Assembly: GCA_030374765.1 (NCBI GenBank)
Contig: JARGXX010000075.1
Coordinates: forward strand, 806,001 to 870,000
Origin: Agarophyton chilense
Lineage: Eukaryota > Rhodophyta > Florideophyceae > Gracilariales > Gracilariaceae
DNA length: 64,000 nt
Reading direction: 5' to 3'
Shown: positions 10,701-22,107 of the stretch, in pieces
Position numbering within the stretch: the first letter of the stretch is position 1
How the letters are laid out: every line of letters starts with the position of its first letter
Translations under genes and position numbers: made by a program
Notes under the pieces: generated by a model
The model's input: the letters and a program-made list of their open reading frames with translations, nothing else
The model's database searches: none
What the model was told of the DNA's origin: nothing

Positions 10701-12010
10701 TCAAAAATGTGCTCCTTGTCTTGCCTCCACTTTCTGCATTCGCATCAATAAATAGAAAAAAGTCAGATCTCCGTCACAAAACAAACCCAAACCACATCAG
10801 CACACCACCCACCTCGATAGCTACCACTTATCCCATCTCTTGTCCAATCTTGCCCCCCTGTTCTCTTGCAGCAGCAAACAACGGCAAGTCCGAACTCCTT
10901 CCCCAACGACAAGTCAGATCTTCTTCCCCAACGGCAAGTCAAATCTCCTTCCCTAACGCAAACAAGATACGATGGAAGCTCGCACGTACCTTTGATGCCA
11001 CCATTTCCCAATCAACCATTGTCTTAACAAGAAAGAAATATAAGTCAGACTTCCACCAAAAATCGAAACCAACTTACTTCAATGACGCACTCACCTCCTA
11101 AGAAACTTGCTCTGCCCAGTCCTTCTAGAATATCTCCCTCCTCACCCAATCGCTCCTTTCTGTCGCTTCGCAGCAGCAAAAAATAACATGTCAGAACTCA
11201 TTCCAAAAACAATACCAGACACAAGTAGCACTAGCACTTACCCGCACTTCAATCATTCCTCCTTCATACAACGTCGCCCGCACTTTCGTAACAATAAAAA
11301 AATACAAGTCAGATCTCCGTCAATAACAGAAAAAACTTCCTCAGCGACGCACTCACCTCCTTAGCCGCTTGCTTGATTCACTTCCTTCAAGGAGGTTCCC
11401 CTCCCCACACAATCTTTCCTCTCCGTCGCTTCGCAGCAGCAAACAAGAACATGTCAGATATCCTTCCTAAATCTCTACGAGACACCAGTAGCGCTCGCAC
11501 TCACCTTTAACTCAACGAATCCTGCCCCCCCAATCCAATTTTCTGTCGCTTCGCAGCCACAGTCAAAAATATGTCAGGTCTCCGTCCAGATTGCAGGGCA
11601 GAACACGTAGCAAACTCACCTGTTCTTCATCATGAGGGCAGCTGAAATAGGTTTCCCATGTTAGCAACCAGAAGGAGAACAAACACACCAGGTCAACGTA
11701 GCGCGCCGCGTACCTCCAAATCGCAACCCACTCACCCGCCTACCCTCCACCCCACACAGCATCACCCATCGCTCCCGTCGCTCTTCGCCCGCTTGCGCAT
11801 GACCACAAACTGTTTCAAGGCCCCAGCTCAACATAGACGACGTACATCTCAATCGCAAGCTGGTCAACCCGTCACCCCCCACACCGCACCCCATCACTAA
11901 ACACCCCGGTCGTGCTCCGCCCGCTCGCGCACAAATAGAAACAGAGTCAGCACTTGTGAAACGCACGCGCAATACCGCTTCTGACGCACCTAGAAACCGC
12001 GGAAGGTCCA
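10700..12010. repeat. Degenerate tandem/dispersed repeat array (units of about 115-150 bp)
   Basis: A core resembling AAGTCAGATCTCCGTC recurs near 10760, 10913, 11042, 11191, 11305, 11450 and 11570, with a weaker copy near 11942. Most copies are preceded by CTTCGCAGCAGCAAA or A-rich tracts. Several units end in ACTCACCT (for example near 11093, 11352, 11498 and 11614), which on the minus strand reads AGGTGAGT, a perfect 5' splice-site consensus. The array lies directly upstream of the Plavaka/KDZ-type transposase and could be its subterminal repeat region, or a decayed multi-exon gene on the minus strand. The boundaries are approximate. Confidence 0.55.
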
Positions 12011-12375
12011 CAAGGTCCAAAAGACATCATATCACAGAATCTCAAGATCCCAAAACCGCTCATCCGGCAAATACTCACAAACAATACAAGTACACGCCGC
12101 CGCTCAAAAATATACAACTTTGAATATTTTCATTCCAACCCACTTTCCAAGCCACAAATGCGCCGTTTCTGTCTTGCCGCACGACTTCTGGGTGTCTCTG
12201 GCGCATCACTTGACCTTGGTGAGTACGCCTGATAAGTTTAAACTCTCCCCACCGCCGTCTTCGTGCATCTTACTCACCTCCAGCCTGTATATAGTATCCC
12301 CCTCTCTCCTCGTCATACGTCTTTTTCACCTCCCCGATTTACTTTCCGAGATCGCGCGCAGGCACCCTCCACACC

Positions 12376-15300
12376 ATGCAGCCTTGTCGCTTCCCAAGGT
12401 GCACCTTCGAGACAAAAGGTCATACCTCCCTTGTCCAACACCAGCGCCGGTGTCGCTACCGCACCACCCGCAACGCCTTCCTCGCCACCACCCCAAAAGA
12501 TGGATCTCAATTCCCACCACGCACGAAGCGCCCACGCGTCCAGACCGCAGACACCCGCTCCGTTGGCATCACCAAACGCCTTTCCAACATCGTTCCGCTG
12601 GTAGAAGAGGACGACTACCATTCGAGCCAGCTCGCTCTGGCCATACGCTCCGCAGACGCCGCCCATATTCTCAACGCTTCTCTTCGCTCCCCTTCTCCCA
12701 GCCCTCGCCCACTCGTGAAGCTCCATCCCATCGTCTCCTACATCTCATTCATCGCCACCAAGCTCGGCAAACGCAAAGCCGACGAACTCATTACCCTTCT
12801 CAAGGACCCCAGCTACTCCCAAACACTCATTCAACAGGTTACCTCCGTCTCCCACTGGCTTCAACTTCATTCCAAACTATTCGAGGACACTGTCGGCTCC
12901 ATTGGCTTCAAATCCACAACCGTTCGTCACAATCCCTCAAACATCACTGCAACTCTCTACCTCAAAAACCCCGTCGATGTCCTTCTCCGGCAACTTCGCT
13001 ACGCCACTCGCGCTAACACCTTCTTCCACCCCGTCAGAAAGTGTTCTTCAGATGGTTCTCCTGCACTCGCTCATCCCATGGCTTCAAAACTCGGCAGTTG
13101 TGTTTATCCGGACCTCAAACACCACATCCTCTGCTCTCAAGACCCAGATGTTATTTGGCACAACGCGCACATCACTGGCATGGAATCTTTCATCGGCTTC
13201 ATCCAGCTCTACTCGGACAAGTCTTCCACCTCCCTGAAAAGCTCCTCTATCACCTCCTACCCCCTTCACATCACACTCCTCAACTTTTCAGACTCCTTCC
13301 GCCGCCATTGCATCTCCCGCAACTACACCTTCCTTGGCTACCGCCCCACCTTATTCGACGCCCCTTCCTCCCCATCCGACGAGGAATCCATCGAAGGCCA
13401 CCTTTTTTCTTCAGCCCTCAGCCGCACCACACGAATGGAACTCATCCAAGAATCTCTACAAACCATCCTCGAACCCCTCGCTGCAGTCGCCCTCAAGGGT
13501 TTCCCTTTCCGTGATGAAGACCAGGTCATTAGACAGTGCCACCCAGTCATCGCAAACTATGATGCCGACATCCCAGAAGCAAAAGACATCCTTGCCATCC
13601 TACACGGCACAAACCCATCCAAGCCGTTCCACAGATGCCTAACACCTCGCTCCGACCTCAACCACCACCTCATTTCCGTATCCCCTCGAATTATTTCCCA
13701 CACCAGTCGCACCAGATCCGCACACGACGCCCTTCTCAAGGATGCCAACGACGCCGAACAACTTCGCCGACCGCGCGTAGCAAGAACTCTCAGAGACCAA
13801 GCAGCATCTGTCCTCCGCACAAACTCCCTCTCCACGTACCACTCCTTCTTCGAAACATACCCTCTTCTTAATATATCCCCACTCCTCACCCCTTACTCTA
13901 TCTTCTCCTTCGAACCCCTTCACAATTTCCATCTGGGTATCTCCAAGCTCGTCAAACTGGCAACCATCGAACGCTTGAAGTCCGACAGCCTCTTCACCAC
14001 TCTCGCGTCCTCCAACGGCTCCTCAAAATCCTTTAAATCCATCCGAAGCTCCCTTCTCACCAACGCAAACAACATCCTCGCAGATATTGAAGCCAACTTC
14101 TCCGCACCCGGACTGCACATCGACTTTTCCACACCCGAAAAGGGTACATACCTAAACGGGTTCTTCACCTTGGACGGAATCAGAGGCATACTCGAGACAA
14201 AAGACTACCGCGCTGCCGACATGGTCTTCCCCTTCATAGGTGCCTTCTTCGACCGTTGTTGCTGTGAAGTTGACACAGCTCCCATCACCTCCATCTTCAC
14301 AGCATACGCAGACCTCTTCTCCGCCGCACTCCACCACAACACCACCTCAGAATAGAGAGACAAACGACTTTGCGACCTCCAAGAACTCATCAAGCACTTC
14401 AAGTCTCTCTGCGTCTCCGTCCTCGCCCCTTTCCAAGCTTCTCACTTCGGAACACTGAAGTTCCGCCTTCTGGACCACATCATTGCTGATATTGATTTAT
14501 ACGGAAGTCTTCAATTCACTGACGCCGGCATCTACGAACATGCACACCTCCTCTTCAAAAACCACTATCGACGCACATCTCGAAGATCCTCAACCGCTCA
14601 CAGAGAAACAGTCGACGCAATCAAGCTCACAGAAGGCTTCCGAAACTCAACCGCCATTCCCCACCACATTTCCTCCTCTTCAAACTCCTCCTTACGTCAT
14701 GCTCGACGGTTTTCCATGGTCCGCGACGGTACCACCGTTCTCTTCCGCGACATCATCGCTTCAAAGAAGTACCAGCGTGCAAACCGAAACTGCTCCAATG
14801 CCTCTCTCTCAAACATGTTCACCTCTTCCACCCTTTCTTTCATCAACCAAATCTCACGCGACTCCATTTCACCCTTTCACGACCTGCGCCTCGAAGCTCT
14901 CGGACTCTCTTCCTCTTCCCTGTCTCTCTCCTCTCTTACCTTCTCCCTCGTCAACTCCGCCTTCATCCCCAGCGGGTTCACTCCCGCCTTGCAAGACGTT
15001 GACCAAACATTCAACTGCATCCGCTTCAGGGAACCACCAGTCCCCGTCACACAGCGCATATTTACCACCTCCACCTTCGGTCCTTCCAAACTTCCAAAGT
15101 TCTCTCACAATCTCGTCTCCGGCACTCCACCACCTAACTGCAACTTCCCCACTGTTTGGGTTTGCAAGCTCCTCGCCCTTCTTCGCTTTCCCAAAAAGAT
15201 GAAAATCCTGACCAACGCGAATACGCTTTCGTCCGCTTCTTCGAACTCACAACTCCCCTCGATCACGTGGATGAAACCCTGAAGTGCGTCACCCTCCGTT

Positions 15301-15563
15301 GGGCAACAGAAGACGAACAGGACCACACCATCCCCCCCGCTGGAAACTGATTCCAACGCTTTGGCTCCTATGTCGCACCCTGGTTCGGTCTCGGTCTCGT
15401 TCCCTTCTCTGCCATCCTCGGTTCCGTCCATCTTGTACGCCAGAACTACACAGCACGCCCTTTCTTCCCGCCCCTCCCCTGGCATGAACATCGCTTCTAT
15501 ATCAACAGATTCTACCGTGACCCACGAGCGAGAGCTTGTTTCTCTACCAAAGAATCAACTTGA
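12376..15563 (+). pseudogene. Plavaka/KDZ-type DNA transposase (CACTA-related), broken
   Basis: The ATG at 12376 opens a 659-codon frame. It has an N-terminal C2H2-like finger (CRFPRCTFETKGHTSLVQHQ). A segment IQLYSDKSSTSLKSSS followed by SYPLHITLLNFSD and FLGYRPTL matches the Plavaka pattern (P-Y-D-KT, then P-v-l-gNi, then gylP). Further matches are DADIPEAKDILAILHG with a conserved Cys, and FSFEPLHNFHLGISK, the equivalent of the D-LH-dhlG motif. A TAG at 14353-14355 interrupts the frame, but the same frame continues with FGTLKFRLLDHIIADIDLYG and KNHYRRTSRR. Near 15130-15200 it shifts to frame 3 (YAFVRFFELTTPLDHVDETL), passes a TGA at 15348-15350, and ends PFFPPLPWHEHRFYINRF at 15563. A lightly damaged copy of a long transposase. 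The family call is from recalled motifs. Confidence 0.72.
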
Positions 15564-15687
15564 AGCAAATGAAACCCATATTCTGATAGTAAAGTTATCA
15601 CTCATCAAAAATATGTTTTCCACCTCCGCCTTCCACCCCCTCCCCATCTCTCTCCTGCCCTTCCTCTTTGGCATCCCACATTTCTTT

Positions 15688-18420
15688 CTACTCCGCTAAC
15701 AACTCCCTAAACTCGCGTTCTTCAGGCATACAACGTCCAACGTAGCAATCAAATACATACCCTAGCAAATTCGTCATCTCCTCCAGAAGCACCTCGTAAC
15801 GAACACCCAGATAGACCAGTTGGTTCGAAGGCATCCAAAACGCAACGTTCCCTTCACGTTCCTCATTTCCAATCACTTCAGTCGGTTCCGCACCCTTCAC
15901 ACCATGGTTCACCAGCTCCTCTCCGTACTTCTCTTCCACCTTCTTTCTCGCTGTCCGTAAGATATCCTCCACAGCAACTGGCAGATGCTTCGCATACAGT
16001 TTCGAAAAGAGCATCTGTCGCTTCCCTCCTCTACCCATCTCCTTATCCAACGCCTCTACCACAGATGCAATCCACGCATCCAAGCGGGCCAGATGCATCA
16101 CACTTCCATCCACATACTGTGTCTCTCCTTCCTTCCACGGTTTCTCCACATCGTACCCCATACACTCTCTCAAAACCTCCACACTCAATCCGTTCTTGAG
16201 GTACAAGTCATCAGGTTCATCCCCATACTTTGTAGAGTTCACATCGTACCCTGAAAACATAGGTTCTCCTTCTTGTCTAACCTCCACGCATATATGACGG
16301 GCTCCCCATTCGCGTCTTTCGGCAACAACTTCACCCGAGCCTCCATCTTCTGCTCTCCATAAAACACATTCAGATCTTCATCATCCTCGTTAAGAGGTTT
16401 TCTAGCAAGTAGAGTATATCCCAGACCCAAAAACAACCTATCCCTCGCATTCCTTTTCCGCACCCCCACAGCATCACTGAGAGCCTGTTTCATCCGCCTC
16501 CTCAAACACGTATCCCTCCTCAACTCCTCTTCACACTGCTTCTTCATCCCCATTCCCGCAAATTTTCTCCATATCGGATTCTCCAACTCCATCCGCACCA
16601 CATGCAACAACATCTCATAACTTCGCTCCTGAAAAGACGGAGTGTAGGCCTTCGGTCCCCACGACTTTCTTCCTGTTGCCAGCTCCATAGGATCTAAAGG
16701 CATCATCTTCTTTTCATTTATAATCAGAATAATCTGATTCCTCCCCGCCATCACTTCTTCTCCCCGGTTTGACCAGTTTCGCTCCAGTTTTCTCCTTCCG
16801 AAGCACAAATCACTCGTCTCCTCCTTTGCATAACGCAATATGTTCTCGTAAACTGTCGAGGCTACTCCAATTAAATGCATATCCACTTCAATTCCATACC
16901 GTTTCCGACCCCCCTTCCCTTCTTCGCCACCGACTTGTCCTGGTCCACCACGAAGAGTCTCTTGCAATGACGTCAGCAGCATTTCCTTTTTCCTATCTTC
17001 GCCCTGCAGCCTTTTCATCTCCCTGTGTGCGAGTTTCAAGCTTAGTTGCCAACTTGCGTTGTCATCCCTTGCCCTTTTAAGCTCCCCCTTCATGTCTCCA
17101 AGCTTGGCCAACAGCTGATTCCGCCCCATAAACTTCGTTTCTGCATACGTCATCCCCTCTTGTTCGCCTTCCTTCCACGGGCGAATTGCATCCTCATCCT
17201 CCTCATCCCCACCCCAGAGTCCATCTCCTTTTTCAACCTCCCCTCCCTTCCTCCACTCCCTCACACTCTGGTTTCTCGGAGGTCTCCCCGCGCCCACTCG
17301 GTCGTTTGACCCCTCAGCGTCCCCTTGTCCGACACTCCTCACTGCATGATCCGGGGTCTGTCGACAAGAAGATCGTTGTATTGATCTGCATTCCGGGGCT
17401 CTGCGAATCTGCACCCCCTTCCTTCCAACCACGACTCCTTTTCCCGTAGGCTCCGTCCCTACACGTTTCTCCCCGCTCACGCTTGGTATGGCCCTTGGAA
17501 AACGAACTTGGCCCTTATTCCGTCCCGTACTCTCACCTGGAACAATTTCGTCATTTGATTCGTCAAAAACGTGTTTCTTTGAAACAGCAGTGCTTCCGCG
17601 TACCTCATTCATTTCTGAACCATGCACTTCTGCCTCATTGCCTTCTCCTTTTTCATGGAATTTAACACCATGCGAACCACTACACCGTCGCCTCTTCGCT
17701 TCTCTCTCGGTCCCATTCTCTTCGTCACTAGCTAAGGTTGGAATGTCGTGGACGACCCGATTACGAGTCTCCGGACCTCCCGAATTTCTTTCGATCCTCC
17801 TCACCACCTCGCTCATCGTATTTTCCGTCGCAGACGACGAACCTCTTTCTTGCTCCATTTCCTTCACCGTCTTAACAGAGGGCTTCTTGGCTGAAGGTGC
17901 AGACCGAGTGGAGGACGGTGTCTGTGGAAGAGTCGCCGCTTTGCCACCATAAAGTTTCATCATGTTCACGTCCCAGCAATAGGAAGAGTTGCGCTCCATA
18001 TCTCCCAGACGGTTCGGTACGGTATCTGTAGTTTTGAACGAATAAGGGTGGGTAATCCATTTCTTTCTCATCCTGAATCAACACCTTCCATACCACCACG
18101 GGTTTCTCCTTCGCATTCCCGACCACTTTGTGACCATGCAACTCTCTAACCAAATCTCCCGTAAGCCTCCCCGTCGCATCAACCGCACCCCTTACAAATG
18201 CCTTCCCCTCGACTTTTTTTTCGCCGTTCGGAGTGGTCACCAACAGAGTCACCTGCTCGTCCAGTTTCGGCTTCCATGGTGGGATTCCTACCTTATTCGC
18301 CCGCGTTGCTCCGCTGCGCGTTGTAGGCATCGCGTCCTTCCTGGTAGAAGCCGTAACAGGCGGCTTGGGTTTCCGAGAACTCCGAATGATCCTCCTCTTC
18401 TCTGCGTTTTTGCGCCGCAT
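15688..18420 (-). pseudogene. Large accessory gene of the Plavaka-like element, function unknown, two frameshifts
   Basis: About 900 codons on the minus strand, converging on the transposase with 124 bp between stops. I take the ATG at 18420 (MRRKNAEKRRIIRSSRKPKP) as start. One frame runs to about 18050 (VVVWKVLIQDEKEMDYPP), a second from there to 16239, and a third to 15688 (GYDVNSTKYGDEPDDLYLKN to EEREFRELLAE), so two frameshifts are needed. The protein has a basic N-terminus, a long charged, low-complexity middle, a probable coiled coil (LLAKLGDMKGELKRARDDN, LAHREMKRLQGEDRKK) and a conserved-looking C-terminal block. I do not recognise the family. Its tight convergent position suggests it belongs to the same transposon as a second protein; that is inference. 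Confidence 0.6.
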
Positions 18421-18599
18421 CACGTGAACCTTTCGATAAGCGCCTCGGAATCTCTCGTAGAACGTCACGAAAAGCAGGGCGCGCTGACAACGTAAATGAA
18501 CACTTGTTGGCTACGTAGCCGTTCGATAGGGATCACGGGCTTGCTTGAGCTCTCTCCGACGATGGCGAACAGAAACGCGTGCAGACGAAGGGAATGAAC

Positions 18600-19270
18600 G
18601 CTGCTTGAAGTCCTCTTCACGTCCAAACGAATCGCTTTTTTCGGGTTCGTGATCTGGATGTGTTCCGGTCGAGGACCAAGGTCTACAATTACACTTTGCA
18701 CACCTGGTACAAGCAGCGTAAGAAACGGAAAAGGCGTGTGCGACTCGAGCCGTGCAACAAGAACATCTGCCTCAAGATGATTGACTGCGAAAATATCTTT
18801 TTTTTGCTGCTGCGCTAATTGGCGAGCTGCTCGATACCCACCGCAGAGACAAATCTCCAATGCGGGTCCCATAGTAGCTGCGACGGCGTCTAAATATGAT
18901 TCGCATAGCTTTGAGTCATAAATTGCCTGACTACTCACTTTATCAATGACAGCAACATGTGCATCTCAACGAATAATATGTTCTGACTCACATTCGGTGT
19001 TTCAATTCCGTCATTTCGTCGAGTTGAAACGATTCGACCGCGTTCGCGCCGTTGTGGGATTTCATCCGGGAAGGTAGTAGGAGTTGTTTTCTCCTCTGTA
19101 CCAAGCCACTTCTCAGCGCTCAATGACCTATGAAGATCGGCTCTCTTTCGGAACAACCTCTCTGTGGAAGCCCATTGCATTCGCAACACGGTTTTACGGC
19201 TAATGCTTTGCCTCCCGTACTCTTTGACCGCATCTACTGTACTCTCTTCGCTCTCAAGAGCGCACAGGGT
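18600..19270 (-). pseudogene. TsaD/QRI7 (OSGEPL1)-like tRNA threonylcarbamoyl transferase remnant
   Basis: The minus strand reads ALESEES near 19267 (the family has ALETSCD), GRIVSTRRNDGIETPN near 19040-18990, then DAHVAVIDKVSSQAIYDSKL and YLDAVAATMGPALEICLCGG. AVNHLEADVLVARL and TPFPFLTLLVPG follow. This order matches the organellar/bacterial TsaD-QRI7 family, which makes the t6A modification of ANN-decoding tRNAs. The iron-binding HxxxH is changed to NHLEAD (CAT to GAT at 18765-18767), and the LLVSGGH nucleotide motif reads LLVPGVQ. Stops and frame changes interrupt the N-terminal half. Homology fades after 18680, so the C-terminal half is missing, possibly because of the transposon next door. 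No intact copy lies in the window. Confidence 0.6.
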
Positions 19271-19503
19271 GGGATGAGTTTCCGGACTATGGAGGCCGAA
19301 AACCAGTGGAGGCGATGGATTTACCTTCGAGCAATTGGAAAAAGCGAATTCAGAGCCCTGAGGATTTCTGTTTCGCATACCGCGGTCACTCGAGCGTCGA
19401 CCATTGCGACTTCAGGTTCGGCTTGTGATGTTGTGAATCGTGCTTATTCTCGAGTTTATTTGCAAAGTAAATGCAGTCTTCCATTCTTCATCATTCGAAT
19501 CGT

Positions 19504-20481
19504 TCAGTGGCAGGTTGTTTCTTCGATCCAACGTTGGATAGTTACTGCGACACTTTGCATCACGGAAGAAGTGTTCACATCTGGCGGCAGAATGGCACCG
19601 GCTACGCCGTGAATACGCTTCAATCCGGAAAAGAAGCGCTCTGGTGAATTATCTGGCACACTGGACGCCTCACTCGGTGTGGGGTTTTGGGGGGGTTGCA
19701 AGCGTGCCTCGATGGGCATTTTCTGAGGACGCGGGTTGGGAATTTGATGACGGGTCTTTGCGTTCTTGATATTGGCGTTACGCGGGGCGCGCTTCTGTGT
19801 ACGTTGAGTGCGTGGGGAGGTATTGAGAAGGCGGGCAGATTGGGTGGGTTGTGAGGCAGACGTTTCGGATGATTGGGAGGAGGAGGGTATTTCGACGGGC
19901 GGTGACTGAGTCGCAGAGAGATTTCTCCCTTTTACAAGAGCCTTGAGAAGTTGAAACACGGAAGAAGCCTCTGGTTTTTGATAAAACAAGGTTCCGATTG
20001 TCTTCTGATTGGAGTATGTGTAAATGATCATCTGGTCTTGAAGCTTGATCTCCTTGTTTCCAATGACGAAGTCATCGGAATAGGTTTCAAGACTCTTACG
20101 ATTTATGATGAAAATGTGGTGGCGAGCGCGGGCGGAGTTGTTCGGATGGTTCACATGGAGCTCGACGACAAAGAAAGAGCCTTCGATATCCAGTCGACGC
20201 CACGCTTGGTTGTCGTCGAGCTTATGGAGACAGAGGTGCGAGGCAAGTTTGATTACCTTTGTGACAGCTGGGTCGGCCCTTTGCAGAACGGACTAGTTCA
20301 TTTTAGCGGCGATAGCATCACGAAGTGGAGGGTCGAAATAAATACCAGCCGTCATACTCACGGAAAGCACAAGACCGTTCGGGGCGCGAGATGAATCGCA
20401 CGGAGACACGCCTAAGAGATGGACGGGAGAAAAGGAGGAGACGGCGAGGGGGGAGGGGTTGGATGGTACAGATGGTCGCAT
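19504..20481 (-). CDS. DCP1: mRNA-decapping complex subunit DCP1 (two exons)
   Basis: Exon 1 runs 20481-20362 (ATG, MRPSVPSNPSPLAVSSFS). The intron is 20361-20293, 69 bp, with a perfect GTGAGT donor and CTAG acceptor. Exon 2 runs 20292-19504. The join gives LVLSSVLQRADPAVTKVIK, then LDIEGSFFVVEL, HHIFIINRKSLETY, IKLQDQMIIYTY and IGTLFYQKPEASSVFQLLK. This is the DCP1 EVH1-like domain: the W-K-DIEG-lFv segment, the FtImNR motif, the lqdpfllyr strand and the giWFyd helix. DCP1 activates the DCP2 decapping enzyme in cytoplasmic P-bodies. A Ser/Thr/Pro-rich tail of about 110 residues follows. The C-terminal trimerisation motif of animal and plant DCP1 is not obvious. If the intron is retained, the TAG formed by its last three bases ends translation at once. 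The intron is inferred from reading frame and family alignment. Confidence 0.8.
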
Positions 20482-20980
20482 TGTTTCGCAAGGCGCAGCT
20501 GTGAACCGGTTCGGCAAGGTGTTCCCAGCTCGAAAGTTGTCTGTTCACAAGGGCTTGCTCGCGACATGGGGAAGGCGGGAGGAAAGCGAAGGGATGAGGG
20601 TGACCATTGGGAGTTGACCAGGGACCGCAAGATGCAACGCCACCTCGCACATGGCGAAGATACGCAGGAGTGGGGGGAGCAAGTGCAGCGATCGCGACTG
20701 TTAGACGAGCTGGATATTGTAAAATACTACCGATGTATTCTGCCAGAGATGATTGGCTTATATATGCAGCAGGGTTACGTGAAAGAAGGAAATTCATTGG
20801 ATGAATTAGGTTACGTGAAAGAAGTAAATCCATTGGTTGAATGAGGTTACGTGGAAGGAGTCTCAAGTTGTAGACACCCGACCGGTAGCTTTTCATATTC
20901 CACGGCCATGGTCGCGAGTTCTTCACCATCACATGGTTGAACTCCGTTGAAATTCCCTAGCAGTTCTGAGATCTTCCAGA
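20482..20980. other. Spacer upstream of DCP1
   Basis: No gene is supported. The segment next to DCP1 must hold its promoter. A 33-bp imperfect direct repeat (GGTTACGTGAAAGAAG near 20774 and 20811, with a third GGTTACGTGGAAGGAG near 20845) lies about 300-360 bp upstream of the DCP1 start. Each copy has an ACGTG core like a bZIP/bHLH site. Confidence 0.45.
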
Positions 20981-20999
20981 CATGGCGAAGCAATTTTTT

Positions 21000-21917
21000 G
21001 CATTGAAAATGAAGGAAAGAAATGTCGGGTAAAGGACGGAGTGATCGGCTCTGATCCTAATCATTATTGTCTCATATGCAAGGAACCAATTCATATCACC
21101 TGTGGCACATCACCGGTGACACCGATAATGGAAAAGTACGGATCAGATAAGTCCTTAGAAGGCTGCGTCGTTTGCAGTGTATGTAAAAAATCCAGGCGGG
21201 GCAAGTGGCGGAGCGAGAGGTGTGTACAGTGCCACTGAGGGGAAGCAAAGACAAGACAAAACTGATGATCAGAACTCAATTAGAGTCGTTGGAGAAATAA
21301 TTGCATCCGATGTGAAGGCATTGGTATATGTTGAAACTCAAGACTCTCCGGAGAGGAGAGTTTTCAATGAGCATGTGCACTACTTGTGCGTTGCAGGGAA
21401 TCCTCGTGCCGAAAGCTCTGAATGTGATCGTGCTCGCTTAATTCTCCCAAGAACTCCGCACAAGGTATACTGCACCGACACTCAGCTTGTGATTGATAAG
21501 CGTCGAAAAAATGCGGAGAAGGTCCGCAAATACCGTGCCAGACACAGAGGAAGGGATAACCGCAACGCACGACGTCAATACCAGGAGAAGAGAGATCAAC
21601 GCGATAGTGAGTCTGCTAGCAATGCCACCTCAAAAAGAAGATCTACGGGACAAAACCAAAGACCAGGGGTATTTCTTACACCGGCTGGAAGCAGACGAGG
21701 CACTGCTGACGCTCACCATCTGCAAGGTGTATATCACGTTCACAGGCTTACCGACCTCTATGAAGTTCGGCGAAGCTTTCACAAATACACTGCATCGGAG
21801 ATTCCTGAACACGAAAAGAAGAAAATCGTTGAGTTGCAGGCCGACGGGGAAGGGGGACGTCAACTAATGTCGGTAACCGAAGAAATCAAAGCGATTGATG
21901 CCGGAAAAATGACGTAG
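21000..21917 (+). CDS. Unrecognised gene, Cys/His zinc-ribbon-like N-terminus, probably frameshifted
   Basis: One frame (about 21000-21236) contains IENEGKKCRVKDGVIG, then HYCLICKEPIHITCG and EGCVVCSVCKKS. That is a CX2C-HX2C-CX2C arrangement able to bind zinc. A second frame from about 21180 to 21917 gives a basic, charged protein (VIDKRRKNAEKVRKYRARHR, then RQYQEKRDQ) whose composition suggests nucleic-acid binding. The two overlap around 21180-21236, so either a frameshift or an intron joins them. I do not recognise a family. Its setting between host genes and transposons allows either a host gene or a transposon fragment. Confidence 0.35.
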
Positions 21918-22107
21918 ACTTGTAAATGATACGGCAATGCGTAACAATCCATCACAGATGTTGAGCAATACTGACGGCCATTCCGAATCGGTGAATTGAA
22001 CCAGCCATAGTAGAGTTCAGATCATTTGAAGATCGAAGGTCGGAAGAGGATGCCGTGAGTACAATCAAACACATGCCATTTGTTGAAGACATTCATGTCA
22101 GGTTAGT

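Noticed and set aside
12120..13016. Long plus-strand frames in other phases around the Plavaka-like transposase (also 13041-13514, 14483-15202)
   Set aside because: Proline/serine/histidine-rich shadows of the real frame; no conserved motif.
19951..20394. 147-codon plus-strand frame opposite DCP1
   Set aside because: Exactly antisense to the conserved DCP1 domain; the minus-strand reading explains the sequence.
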